Source: Bacteroidota bacterium (GTDB taxonomy: Bacteria; Bacteroidota; Bacteroidia; B-17B0; Aurantibacillaceae). Taken from it: a DNA stretch of 64,000 nucleotides. The stretch's first letter is position 1, and each line of letters begins with the position of its first letter. The position numbers and the translations under genes are program-made. A model generated the notes under the pieces. The model worked only from the letters and a program-made list of their open reading frames with translations, did not search any database and was not told the origin of the DNA. Shown here in pieces: positions 44,983 through 53,738 of this stretch. Where the stretch lies: positions 1 through 64,000 of the forward strand of contig JAJONO010000012.1 in NCBI GenBank assembly GCA_021323535.1, given 5' to 3'.

Positions 44983-45966
44983 TTAGTTTTTTACATACAT
45001 GACTTCTTTCACTGCTTTAATTGTTCTTGACACATTTGGCAAGCTGGCCTCAATTAAAGTTGGCGCGTAAGGAAGCGGAGTATCAGCGGTAGTAATGGCT
45101 TTGATAGGGGCATCGAGGTAATCGAATGCATCTTTCTGGATCTTATAAGCGATCTCACGACTAAGGCTGGCTAATGGCCATGCTTCTTCAACAATCACTA
45201 AACGATTAGTTTTTTTAACCGAGTTGATCACTGTGTCGTAATCGATCGGACGAACAGTACGAAGATCGATCACTTCGCATGAAATTCCTTCATTCTCTAA
45301 TTCTTTCGCTGCAGCCATAGCCACTTTGAGAATTTTTCCGAATGAAACAATGGTAACATCTGTTCCTTGTTTTTTAATATCGGCAACGCCAAGCGGAATA
45401 ATATATTCTTCTTCAGGAACTTCACCTTTGTCGCCATACATCTGTTCACTTTCCATGAAAATAACAGGATCGTTATCACGAATAGCACTTTTTAAAAGTC
45501 CTTTTGCATCGTAAGGATTACTAGGTACAACCACTTTGAGACCCGGGCAGTTTGCATACCAGTTCTCGAAAGCCTGAGAGTGTTGAGAACTTAACATTCC
45601 TGCACTGGCCGTTGGCCCACGGAAAACAATAGGAACGTTATACTGACCGCCACTCATGCTGTACATTTTAGCGGCGCTGTTAATTATCTGGTCAATGGCA
45701 ACGAGACTGAAATTAAAGGTCATGAATTCGATGATAGGACGCAAACCATTAGAAGCTGCACCTACGCCTATACCAGCAAAACCAAGTTCAGCAATAGGAG
45801 TATCGATAATACGTTTTTCGCCAAACTCAGCAAGCATTCCTTTGCTCACTTTGTAGGCACCGTTGTATTCGGCTACTTCCTCACCCATTAAAAAGATCTT
45901 TTCGTCTTTGCGCATTTCTTCGCTCATTGCTTCGCGCAGGGCCTCTCTGAATTCAATAACTCTCAT
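44983..45966 (-). CDS. pdhB: Pyruvate dehydrogenase E1 component, beta subunit
   Basis: A 327-residue cytoplasmic subunit of the E1 heterotetramer. Landmarks: REALREAMSEEMRKD at the start, MGEEVAEYNGAYKVSKGM, the VVPSNPYDAKGLL stretch and EEAWPLASLSREI near the end. It pairs with an E1-alpha not in the window and decarboxylates pyruvate with thiamine diphosphate. Branched-chain E1-beta is the main alternative, but the GAYKVSKG stretch favours PdhB. Monocistronic here, preceded by a reasonable promoter. Confidence 0.93.
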   Translation of the reverse strand: MRVIEFREALREAMSEEMRKDEKIFLMGEEVAEYNGAYKVSKGMLAEFGEKRIIDTPIAELGFAGIGVGAASNGLRPIIEFMTFNFSLVAIDQIINSAAKMYSMSGGQYNVPIVFRGPTASAGMLSSQHSQAFENWYANCPGLKVVVPSNPYDAKGLLKSAIRDNDPVIFMESEQMYGDKGEVPEEEYIIPLGVADIKKQGTDVTIVSFGKILKVAMAAAKELENEGISCEVIDLRTVRPIDYDTVINSVKKTNRLVIVEEAWPLASLSREIAYKIQKDAFDYLDAPIKAITTADTPLPYAPTLIEASLPNVSRTIKAVKEVMYVKN

Positions 45967-45989
45967 AAAAATTTTAAAAAGAATAAGTC

Positions 45990-46021
45990 CAAAAATAAGA
46001 AAAAAAACGAAGGGAAAACAA
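45990..46021 (-). promoter_or_regulatory. Candidate Bacteroidota promoter for pdhB
   Basis: The minus strand carries TTG (46019-46021), 21 bases, then TATTTTTG (45990-45997), fitting the TTG-N19-21-TAnnTTTG layout. Transcription would start about 15-20 bases before the ATG. Confidence 0.4.
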
Positions 46022-46040
46022 TGAACGACGACTTATTTTT

Positions 46041-46125
46041 TACCACAGAGACACGGAGAAACAGAGGAGTTTTTTATAGATATTACGATTAATTTTATCT
46101 CCGCGTTCTCTGTTTCTTTGCGGTA
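46041..46125. repeat. Intergenic imperfect palindrome of the ACCACAGAGACAC type
   Basis: The left arm starts TACCACAGAGACACGGAG (46041-46069); the right arm CTCCGCGTTCTCTGTTTC ends TTTGCGGTA (46099-46125) and is largely complementary. Similar CACAGAGACAC hairpins recur between genes in many bacterial genomes. It lies between the M16 gene stop and the pdhB promoter. Confidence 0.55.
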
Positions 46126-46151
46126 ATTTCTTTAGCATTTGTAAAAGAAAC

Positions 46152-47444
46152 TTAAGTGGTTTTTTTACCGGATACACATTGTATCAGATCTTTTTCCTGA
46201 AGGTATTTGTTGGCCATGTTGCGGATATCTTCCGGGGTCACAGTTTTTACGGCGTTAAAGTAACGGTCAAAATACGAGTAATCGAGCCCAAACTCCCATA
46301 TAGCCTTGAATTTATCGGCGAGTGCAAAAGGTCCATCTACACTGCGGAGGATCTGCCCTAAAATGTAATTTCTTACCGTTTCAAGTTCAGAATCGCTTAC
46401 TAATTCTTCTCTCAGGATTTTAATTTCCTTGTAAGTTTCATCCAGTGCCTGTTGTGTAACATCGGAGCCGACTTCAGTTGAGATGAAAAAATATCCCGTG
46501 TCTACGAGCGACATTAAACCGCTTCCAATGCCATAAGTAAAACCTTTATCCTCGCGGATATTGGCCATTAAACGCGATCCAAAATATCCACCCAGAATGG
46601 TGTTCATTACCTGGAAATGATAATAATCAGGATGTGTTTTGTTGAACATGATCCTTCCCACACGAATAGCGCTTTGAATAGCGTCGGTTTTTTCAAAATG
46701 GTGGATGCGTTCCGTAGTTGTTTGAAGGGGTACAGCTGTTCTTGTAATACTCTGAACGTTTACTCCCCAATCTTTGTTTCCAAAAAAAGTTTCCAGAGTA
46801 TCGTTCAGGTTGTTTGGAAGATTTCCGGAGGCAATGATGGTACAATTTTTTGACTGGTAGAATTTGCTGTAAAATTCCCTGATCTCATTGATATTAACGC
46901 GTTCAAAATCCGAATCCTGAACATCGATACCGTAAGGATGTTTAACACCGAAGAGCAACTCACTGAATTTTCTTCTTGCAATAACGTTTACCTTTTGAGA
47001 ATTGATAAGGTGTTTTTGTTTTTTATTAGCGATATGAATGCGGAACTCTTCTTCTGAAAAAACAGGACACTTCACAATTTCCTCAATGAAACGCAGGCTT
47101 TCGGTAAGATATTTGTTCAGGGAAAACAAGGTGATGCAGGCATAATCCTGTCCAACTCCCAGTTCAATGAAAGAACCGTAAAAATCAATTCCGTCGCTGA
47201 TCTGATTGGCGTTAAACGATTTTGTTCCTGTTTCAAGTAACGAATTTGTGGTTGACGCAATTAGGGCCGCAGGTTGATAAAACATTCCTGCTTTAAAAAT
47301 AAATTCGAGTTTTATAATTTCCTGGCTGCCCGCGTTGATGGAATGCACGTCAATTCCATTGCTGAGTTTACCTGAAACAGCTTTAATAACATCTACCTTA
47401 CTAATGGTTTTGAATTCCGGCGCTAATGTTCTGTCTATCGTCAT
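46152..47444 (-). CDS. M16-family peptidase partner subunit (no zinc motif)
   Basis: A 430-residue protein with the two-domain M16 fold. Where HxxEH should be it has QPAALIASTTNSLLETGTK, so it cannot bind zinc. It does keep the GGYFGSRLMANIREDKGFTYG stretch, the Arg/Tyr motif that the non-catalytic subunit contributes in heterodimeric M16B peptidases. It probably pairs with the zinc-bearing subunit encoded at 50.3-51.5 kb in the same operon. No signal peptide is apparent. The start overlaps the GT-C stop by one base (TAATG). Confidence 0.88.
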   Translation of the reverse strand: MTIDRTLAPEFKTISKVDVIKAVSGKLSNGIDVHSINAGSQEIIKLEFIFKAGMFYQPAALIASTTNSLLETGTKSFNANQISDGIDFYGSFIELGVGQDYACITLFSLNKYLTESLRFIEEIVKCPVFSEEEFRIHIANKKQKHLINSQKVNVIARRKFSELLFGVKHPYGIDVQDSDFERVNINEIREFYSKFYQSKNCTIIASGNLPNNLNDTLETFFGNKDWGVNVQSITRTAVPLQTTTERIHHFEKTDAIQSAIRVGRIMFNKTHPDYYHFQVMNTILGGYFGSRLMANIREDKGFTYGIGSGLMSLVDTGYFFISTEVGSDVTQQALDETYKEIKILREELVSDSELETVRNYILGQILRSVDGPFALADKFKAIWEFGLDYSYFDRYFNAVKTVTPEDIRNMANKYLQEKDLIQCVSGKKTT

Positions 47445-49300
47445 TATAAAAGAGGTTTTTTGGTTATTTGATAATTCATTAAATAAAATTCAGTGGGAAC
47501 GCGGTAATTAACACCTTTCCCCGAGAGCTGGTATAACTTAACATCATTGATCGAAATATGTATGTTTTGTTTTTCAATGTTCCAGATATAAGCAATAAGG
47601 GTTGTTTTTGGAGGCAGACTTTGACCGGTAAGTTTTAAATGTTTTTCCTGTCCGTTAAGATCGCTGCCCAGCCAGTTCAAAGGTACTCTTTTATACCAAA
47701 CATCTTCATGTTTTTCGTTCTGTACCTGCAAAGTTAAAAACGCGTTAAAAGGCCTGGGAACCGAACTGAACTTTATTGAAACATACATTTCGACCGGATT
47801 TTTAAAGGCGAAACTTGTATCGTTAAAACGAATAAATTCATGAAATTCTCCTTCGCCTTTCAGTTCTTTGTTGTAGGCCTCAAAGAACGTGTGATGTGTT
47901 ATTTTTTCTTTGCGTTTTAAGAGCACACGCTCCCATTTTTCGTCGTAGCCAATCTCATCGTAAAACTCTTTGTAGAAAGGTTGTTCACGTTTCATCGCGA
48001 AATAATAATCGCAGTTCATCTGCATTTCTTCCGAATTGTCCATGGGGTTAAGAACAGATTGTCCCCTGTAATTCAAAAAAGTATAATTCATTTCACGTAC
48101 GCGGTGGCCGCCAATGGTAAATACCTGTTTTTCCTTTTCAAATTCACTTTTTAATTGTTCGTAAAGGGCTTTTGGCATTGTGTGGTAAAAGAATGAAGAA
48201 AAATTCTGCAGGTTAAACGAGATAATAAAAAACAGTAGTGTTGATACTGTTATCACCGGAGAAATAAATCGCGATAACATCCTGAAATCGTCAAGGAAAA
48301 AAGAAAAGCTCAAAGCAAAGAGGACAAAAAAGAAAAGTCCTGTTCTGTCTTCGGGATAATTTACGTCGAGTATCTTTTTCTGGAGGTAAAAAGCGGCCAC
48401 AAGAATGGCCAGAAAAAAAGCATAAAAATTCTTTGTCTGAAACAATTTATCAAGGGAGAAAACCCTGAATGAAGAATAAACAGCGAACAGAATAATTATA
48501 CAGAAAGAAATAAGAACAAGAAGCTGTAGCCATAAAGTTTCGGTTCCATAAATCATTTGCATCAACGATTTAAAAGTAACCTCCCAGTAATTATCACCAG
48601 CGCCGGCATCCAGCGAGCCGTGTTCTTTATAGAAAAATGAAAATTTTATCCAGAAAACAAGGATTGAAATATTAACCAACTGAAGGAGAATGTTTCCAAT
48701 ATTGAAAAATATTTTTCTGCTGAATTGAAAAATGTAAATGTAAAACAAAAGTACGGTTACAATCACCACAAAAATCAGATTTGCGGCAAGAGCCAGTTGA
48801 ATGAAAAACGAAAACAGGATCAGTTGTTTGAATTTTTTTTCGCTTAAATAATCGTGTAAATAAGAAAGACCAAGAACCATGAAACCCATTGATAATCCGT
48901 AGCCACGGCATAGTTCAAAAAAATCGAGGAAATTGAACGTAAGAATTAAAAAAGCTGTAAGAAGTATTTTGGAAGAATAGTTTTTGAGGTATTTAAAATG
49001 ACGGAATGTGCCTATACACAGAAAAATAAAAGAAAGAATATTAGGTAACCGAAGAACAAAACGGTTGGAACCCGCAATATGATAACACACATTGGTAAGA
49101 GCGCTGTTTAAAACGTGATTGTTGGTGTAAATGTGGGCTTTGTAAGGCAGATAATTATCACTTTGCACGTAAAAGAAAAAGGTGGCGGTTTCATCATGAC
49201 TGAATGGAATACAGAATGCTCTTAAACAAATGACAATAAAAGAGGCGAAGCAGGTGAGCCAGAAAATTTTATTGAAATATTTGTCCAGAAAGACGACCAC
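47444..49300 (-). CDS. GT-C-like integral membrane protein, putative glycosyltransferase
   Basis: A 618-residue inner-membrane protein with 10 or more hydrophobic spans in the first 370 residues, followed by a soluble, beta-rich periplasmic domain (about 380-618). The first loop has CIPFSHDETATFFF with DE-type acids and HIYTNNHVLNSALTN, a GT-C arrangement reminiscent of PMT-like proteins. Donor and acceptor are unknown. The GTG start overlaps the upstream HD-CoaD stop (TAGTG). Its position inside an M16/CoaD operon is unexpected. Confidence 0.7.
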   Translation of the reverse strand: MVVFLDKYFNKIFWLTCFASFIVICLRAFCIPFSHDETATFFFYVQSDNYLPYKAHIYTNNHVLNSALTNVCYHIAGSNRFVLRLPNILSFIFLCIGTFRHFKYLKNYSSKILLTAFLILTFNFLDFFELCRGYGLSMGFMVLGLSYLHDYLSEKKFKQLILFSFFIQLALAANLIFVVIVTVLLFYIYIFQFSRKIFFNIGNILLQLVNISILVFWIKFSFFYKEHGSLDAGAGDNYWEVTFKSLMQMIYGTETLWLQLLVLISFCIIILFAVYSSFRVFSLDKLFQTKNFYAFFLAILVAAFYLQKKILDVNYPEDRTGLFFFVLFALSFSFFLDDFRMLSRFISPVITVSTLLFFIISFNLQNFSSFFYHTMPKALYEQLKSEFEKEKQVFTIGGHRVREMNYTFLNYRGQSVLNPMDNSEEMQMNCDYYFAMKREQPFYKEFYDEIGYDEKWERVLLKRKEKITHHTFFEAYNKELKGEGEFHEFIRFNDTSFAFKNPVEMYVSIKFSSVPRPFNAFLTLQVQNEKHEDVWYKRVPLNWLGSDLNGQEKHLKLTGQSLPPKTTLIAYIWNIEKQNIHISINDVKLYQLSGKGVNYRVPTEFYLMNYQITKKPLL

Positions 49301-50253
49301 TAATCCAGTAAGTAAACCTTGTGTTTATCGTATTTTTCAAGAGTGCGGATGCCCGAAGAAGAAATATGTTCGAATTCCTTATCGCAGAAAATATTAATGA
49401 TCTTGATGTTTGGCATTAATTCCTGGATATAACGATACTGGTTCTGTTCATACTGAAAATCTGTAGAGTTTCTCAGGCCCCTTACAACAATTACATCATA
49501 ACCGAGCGAGCTCACAAAATCGGTGAGAAGCCCGGTGTATTCTTCCATCTGGTGATACTGAATTATTTTTGGGATCGGCCAGGTTCTGTCATTTTTATCA
49601 GGATTTTTCCCGAAGGCAACAATGACTTTATCAAAGATACGTTCCGCTTTTTCAAGAACGTTATAATGTCCTTTATGAAACGGATTAAAACTTCCACAGA
49701 ATACGCCGATCAATGGTTTACGTTGTTTCACATATTCAATTAACATATCCAGTTTGCCGTTCTTATTTAATTTCTGAAGAATCTCAATTCTTTTTGGAAG
49801 ATAAATTCTATGGTCCACAAACTGAAACTCCCTGAAGATCTGATGCTCGTATTCCACCAGTTTTTCGAAAGGTTGTTCAAGTATACTCAGATCGGCAGTA
49901 ATGAGTAATTGGGATTTATCGGAAGAAGCTTTATGCGTCTTCGTATCCATGATCAACTGATAAATGTTTTTTTTCTGCGCGTCATTTAGCCCCGAACCAT
50001 TGGCATGCTGCATGAATAAATTTGCCGATTGCTCTTCATTATCTCCCGCTTTAGGATCATAAACAGCATCGTGATAAACGGCTGCCAGAAATAATTCATC
50101 ATCAAAATTGTTTTGCTTTGCTAATCGCGATATTACATCCAGCAAATGATCAATGGTGTGATAAAAACGATGGGATTCATTGTAACGGGCCAGAACTTCA
50201 ATCGGGAATTTAAGATCCGTTAAACGTTTCGAGATGTAATTAATATCACTCAT
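49300..50253 (-). CDS. coaD: HD-domain phosphohydrolase fused to phosphopantetheine adenylyltransferase (CoaD)
   Basis: A 317-residue cytoplasmic two-domain protein. Residues 1-175 are an HD-type metal-dependent phosphohydrolase: YHTIDH (His32, His36), the HD pair His61-Asp62 in AVYHDAVYDP, and Asp121 in ITADLSIL. Residues 180-317 are a nucleotidyltransferase with CoaD landmarks: GSFNPFHKGH (183-196), Lys220, RGLRNSTDFQYE (258-269) and ISSSGIR. CoaD joins AMP to 4'-phosphopantetheine, the fourth step of CoA synthesis. The CoaD half is divergent (SFNP rather than SFDP, shortened C-terminus), so the substrate could differ. Single ATG start, no internal restart needed. Confidence 0.85.
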   Translation of the reverse strand: MSDINYISKRLTDLKFPIEVLARYNESHRFYHTIDHLLDVISRLAKQNNFDDELFLAAVYHDAVYDPKAGDNEEQSANLFMQHANGSGLNDAQKKNIYQLIMDTKTHKASSDKSQLLITADLSILEQPFEKLVEYEHQIFREFQFVDHRIYLPKRIEILQKLNKNGKLDMLIEYVKQRKPLIGVFCGSFNPFHKGHYNVLEKAERIFDKVIVAFGKNPDKNDRTWPIPKIIQYHQMEEYTGLLTDFVSSLGYDVIVVRGLRNSTDFQYEQNQYRYIQELMPNIKIINIFCDKEFEHISSSGIRTLEKYDKHKVYLLD

Positions 50254-50266
50254 GATATATTATGTT

Positions 50267-51514
50267 TTATGAAGAAGCCTTTTTGGCGAGATAGTACAAT
50301 GTACTGCAATTGCTTTCGTTAAGAATAAGGTTGGCCTGTTCTTTTATTTTCTGAGACGTGACTTCAGAATATCTTTCTATTTCCTGGTTAATAAGATCGG
50401 CATCGCCAAGCAATTCTGAAATGGCAAGATTAGTGGCTTTAGTAAGAACATCTGTTTCACTGAAAGTAAGTGTTGATTCTACTTTGTTTTTACATTTCTG
50501 TAATTCGGTTTCATCAACCAGTTCATTTTTTATTTTTGCCAGTTCGCCGTTAATAGCGATTTCAGCTTGTTCCATAGTAACGCCTTCGGCCGTTTTTCCG
50601 CTTATCACAAAAAGACCTTTATCAAGATCGCCCATAACATAGGCGTTAATCTCATTGAAAACCTGTTTTTCTTTTACCAAAGTTTTATAGAGACGTGAAG
50701 AATTTCCACGACTGAGAATGTCTGATAAAATATCTACGGTGTGATATTCCTTATCGGTGCGGGCGCACATTTTGTAAGTTTTGTAAATGGCGTCGGCCGG
50801 AACATCGCGTTCAACAGTTAATTTTCTTGCTTCGGTTTGTTTAGGTTCAACAGGAAGATTTCGTTCAGGTTTTTTTCCGGATGGAATAGGGGCGAACCAT
50901 TTTTCTGAAAGTGTTTTAACCTGTGCCAGATCAACATCTCCGGCCACTACCATAATTGCGTTAGAAGGATTGTAATGTGTTTTGAAAAAAGATTTCACAT
51001 CGTCCATGGTAGCATCTTCGATATGAGAAATTTCTTTTCCGATGGTGGCCCATTTGTATGGATGCGTGGTGTAGGCAAGTGGACGAAGTAATAACCAAAC
51101 ATCGCCGTAAGGCTGGTTTAAATAACGTTGTTTAAATTCTTCGATCACCACGCTGCGTTGTACCTCAAGACTCTTGTCGGTGAAAGCGAGGCTTAACATG
51201 CGGTCGCTTTCGAGCCAGAAAGCCGTTTCAAGATTTTCGGCGGGAACGGTGCAGTAATAATTGGTAATATCATTCGTGGTAAAAGCGTTGTTTTCGCCAC
51301 CTACCAATTGTAAAGGTTCATCGTAGTTTGGAACATTAATACTTCCTCCAAACATAAGATGTTCGAAAAGATGCGCGAAACCGGTTTTGTTTTCACTTTC
51401 ATCGCGCGCGCCAACATCATAAAGAATATTAATGCAGGCCATTGGAGTGCTTTTATCCTGATGAACAATGACTGTGAGTCCGTTCGCTAATTTGAATTTT
51501 TCGTAATGGATCAT
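50267..51514 (-). CDS. M16-family zinc peptidase, catalytic subunit
   Basis: A 415-residue peptidase with the inverted zinc motif HLFEH (His48, Glu51, His52) and the downstream ETAFWLESDRM acid. No signal peptide is evident, so it is probably cytoplasmic. In M16B heterodimers the zinc subunit pairs with a zinc-less one, here supplied by the gene at 46.2-47.4 kb. First gene of the four-gene leftward operon. The HD-CoaD fusion follows after 13 bases. Confidence 0.92.
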   Translation of the reverse strand: MIHYEKFKLANGLTVIVHQDKSTPMACINILYDVGARDESENKTGFAHLFEHLMFGGSINVPNYDEPLQLVGGENNAFTTNDITNYYCTVPAENLETAFWLESDRMLSLAFTDKSLEVQRSVVIEEFKQRYLNQPYGDVWLLLRPLAYTTHPYKWATIGKEISHIEDATMDDVKSFFKTHYNPSNAIMVVAGDVDLAQVKTLSEKWFAPIPSGKKPERNLPVEPKQTEARKLTVERDVPADAIYKTYKMCARTDKEYHTVDILSDILSRGNSSRLYKTLVKEKQVFNEINAYVMGDLDKGLFVISGKTAEGVTMEQAEIAINGELAKIKNELVDETELQKCKNKVESTLTFSETDVLTKATNLAISELLGDADLINQEIERYSEVTSQKIKEQANLILNESNCSTLYYLAKKASS

Positions 51515-51571
51515 TTAAGGGAAATAGATAACTACATCAAAATTCAGAAATAAATTTCACAAAAGCACCGC

Positions 51572-52522
51572 TTAGCTACTTAATTTTTGAAGTGCTTGTA
51601 TAGTAAGTTTAAAATCGTTATATATCTCGTTAACTACTTCGGCGGCGGGTTTAATTTCTTTAATGGCGCTGCTAATTTGTCCTATTTCCAATTCGCCTTC
51701 ATTTAAATCGCCTTCAAACATTCCTTTTTTCGCGCGTGCCCGTCCGAGTAATTGAGTGAGTTCTTCAACCGTGGCGCCTTTTTTTTCGGCTGCATCCACT
51801 TCGCTAAAAAATTTATTTTTTATAAGACGAACAGGCGTCAGTTGCTTTAGTGTAAGTTGTGTGTCACCTTCTTTAGTATTGATCACGGCATCTTTAAAGT
51901 TTTGATGCGCGCTGCTTTCAGGAGTGGCCACAAAACGGCTCCCTACCTGTACGGCGTCGGCCCCAAGAGCAAAAGCCGCGGCCATCTGAGAACCGGTTCC
52001 TATTCCGCCGGCGGCTATGAGCGGAAGAGCAACCGCTTTTCTAACCTGTGGAATAAGTACCAGCGTAGTGGTTTCTTCGCGTCCGTTATGTCCCCCGGCT
52101 TCAAACCCTTCGGCCACAATGGCATCAACACCTGCTTCCTGGCATTTAACGGCAAATTTTACACCACTTACAACATGAACCACAGTAATTCCGTGTTGTT
52201 TGAGATGGGCGGTCCAGGTTTTTGGATTTCCGGCGCTGGTAAAAACGATCTTAACACCTTCTTCAATAATGATTTTGATATGTTCTTCAATATTGGGATA
52301 AAGGAGGGGGACATTTACCCCAAAAGGCTTGCTGGTGGCTTGTTTACACTTTTGAATGTGGGTTCGTAAAACGTCGGGATACATACTGCCGGAGCCAATA
52401 AGACCAAGTCCGCCGGCATTACTAACGGCACTGGCCAGTTCCCAGCCGCTGCACCAGATCATACCTGCCTGGATGATGGGTTTCTGAATGTTAAAAAGCT
52501 GGCAGATGCGGTTATTTTCCAT
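51572..52522 (-). CDS. Nitronate monooxygenase / NPD-like FMN enzyme
   Basis: A 316-residue TIM-barrel flavoenzyme: PIIQAGMIWCSGWELASAVS at the N-terminus, VVAEG..AGGHNGRE-type loop (AEGFEAGGHNG), and the phosphate-binding region GGIGTGSQMAAAFALGADAV then VGSRFVATPES. It fits the nitropropane-dioxygenase/enoyl-reductase-II (FabK) superfamily; the exact substrate is unclear. I choose ATG 52522 (MENNRICQ) over an ATG 93 bases upstream because the extra residues do not look coding. Confidence 0.85.
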   Translation of the reverse strand: MENNRICQLFNIQKPIIQAGMIWCSGWELASAVSNAGGLGLIGSGSMYPDVLRTHIQKCKQATSKPFGVNVPLLYPNIEEHIKIIIEEGVKIVFTSAGNPKTWTAHLKQHGITVVHVVSGVKFAVKCQEAGVDAIVAEGFEAGGHNGREETTTLVLIPQVRKAVALPLIAAGGIGTGSQMAAAFALGADAVQVGSRFVATPESSAHQNFKDAVINTKEGDTQLTLKQLTPVRLIKNKFFSEVDAAEKKGATVEELTQLLGRARAKKGMFEGDLNEGELEIGQISSAIKEIKPAAEVVNEIYNDFKLTIQALQKLSS

Positions 52523-52599
52523 GAAAAAGTGTTGTATAAAACGCCTGAAAATTAAGTATTTATTCCTGAAAGTGGGCTTAAATTTTATACAAAACAAAT

Positions 52600-52631
52600 T
52601 TTGGTCAAACCACATGAAATTATTACATTTG
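52600..52631 (+). promoter_or_regulatory. Well-formed Bacteroidota promoter for PorG-like gene
   Basis: TTTG (52600-52603), 20 bases, TACATTTG (52624-52631): both boxes and the spacing match the Bacteroidota primary-sigma consensus. Transcription would start about 20 bases before the ATG at 52657. Confidence 0.65.
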
Positions 52632-52656
52632 GAAGACTTTTATAGTATTTATTTAC

Positions 52657-53574
52657 ATGAAAAAACTATTTACCTTACTTTTATTCGTAACAATCGGCTT
52701 TGGTCTTAAGGCTCAATGGCTGTGGGACTATGGATTCAGGCTGGGTGCAAGCAATTACCTGGGAGACATTGGGGGTAAAGAAAAGACCCGTCGTGATTTT
52801 GTGGCTGATATGAAACTGGCTAAAACCCGCTGGGATGGCGGTGTTTTTGTACGTTATAAATGGAGACCAAAACTTTCTTTTAAAGCAGCATTTGATTACA
52901 TCAGGGTAGAAGGCGATGACAAATTATCGTCAAATCCTGGAAGGATGTACCGCAACTTTAACTTCAAAAACGACATGTTCGATGTTGCTGCAACAGGCGA
53001 ATTTTTCTTTTTCGAAGATCCGGATCTTGGAAACACGTACCGTTACAGAAACAGTTTCCGTGCTTATGTTTTTGGTGGAGTAGGAGGTTTTTATACCAAC
53101 CCAAAATCTTTATATCAGGGTGAGTGGGTAAAACTAAGAGATTACGCAAACGAAGGTGTTGAGTACAAAAGTATTGTGCTAAACATTCCTATGGGAATGG
53201 GTTTTTACTTTACGTTTGATAAGAAACACCGCTTTGGTTTTGAAATGAACTATCGCAAAACATTTACTGATTATATCGATGATATCAGCGGTAATTATCC
53301 TGAAACAGCTCCTGGAGATGCCTATTCTCAGGGTCTTGTTCTTAGAACCACTGAGCTTGAGCCTACAGTTATCAGCGATAATCCCGGTGCTTATAAATCT
53401 CACACATGGGGCAACAAACGTGGTGATAAAACCCATAAGGATGCTTATATGACTGTTAGCTTAAGCTACAGTTATGTGATTCGTGGAAAAAGTAGTTTCT
53501 ACAGAGCCAGAAACAATGGTTTCTTCAGCCGTAAAGGGAAACGAAAAATGCGTAAAATACGCGCGAAATTCTAA
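52657..53574 (+). CDS. DUF6089/PorG-like outer-membrane protein
   Basis: A 305-residue protein with signal peptide (ending GLKAQ) and a beta-barrel pattern; WDYGFRLGASNYLGDIGG at the mature start is typical of the DUF6089 family, to which the T9SS component PorG belongs. The C-terminus is very basic (RKGKRKMRKIRAKF). PorG is thought to act with the PorKN ring of T9SS. Whether this copy is the T9SS component or a paralogue cannot be decided here. It has its own promoter and terminator, so it is monocistronic. Confidence 0.8.
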   Translation: MKKLFTLLLFVTIGFGLKAQWLWDYGFRLGASNYLGDIGGKEKTRRDFVADMKLAKTRWDGGVFVRYKWRPKLSFKAAFDYIRVEGDDKLSSNPGRMYRNFNFKNDMFDVAATGEFFFFEDPDLGNTYRYRNSFRAYVFGGVGGFYTNPKSLYQGEWVKLRDYANEGVEYKSIVLNIPMGMGFYFTFDKKHRFGFEMNYRKTFTDYIDDISGNYPETAPGDAYSQGLVLRTTELEPTVISDNPGAYKSHTWGNKRGDKTHKDAYMTVSLSYSYVIRGKSSFYRARNNGFFSRKGKRKMRKIRAKF

Positions 53575-53590
53575 ACAGAAATTCAAAATA

Positions 53591-53619
53591 AAAAAATCCC
53601 ATACATTTGGGATTTTTTT
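53591..53619 (+). terminator. Intrinsic terminator after PorG-like gene
   Basis: AAAAAATCCCA, loop TACATT, TGGGATTTTTTT: 5 GC-containing pairs extended by A-T pairs, with a long T-tract, 17 bases after the stop. Confidence 0.8.
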
Positions 53620-53643
53620 ATTTTTAAACCTTGCCAAACTCAT

Positions 53644-53651
53644 TATCTTTG
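53644..53651 (+). promoter_or_regulatory. Candidate -7 box for DUF1573-yajC-coaE run
   Basis: TATCTTTG matches TAnnTTTG exactly, just downstream of the terminator and about 88 bases before the first GTG. No -33 TTG is seen at standard spacing. Confidence 0.4.
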
Positions 53652-53738
53652 TGCCGCCTATCATAAAATAGATCAAAGATCACTTTATGACAGCCAGGTA
53701 GATTAATAAATCTCTTCACCAAAAATAAAAAACAAAAC

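Noticed and set aside
45967-46151. tRNA or small RNA in the pdhB upstream region
   Set aside because: The secondary structure is a simple imperfect palindrome without T-loop or anticodon features.
51857-52369. 170-residue open frame antisense to the NPD-like gene
   Set aside because: Opposite an intact TIM-barrel flavoenzyme gene; no support of its own.
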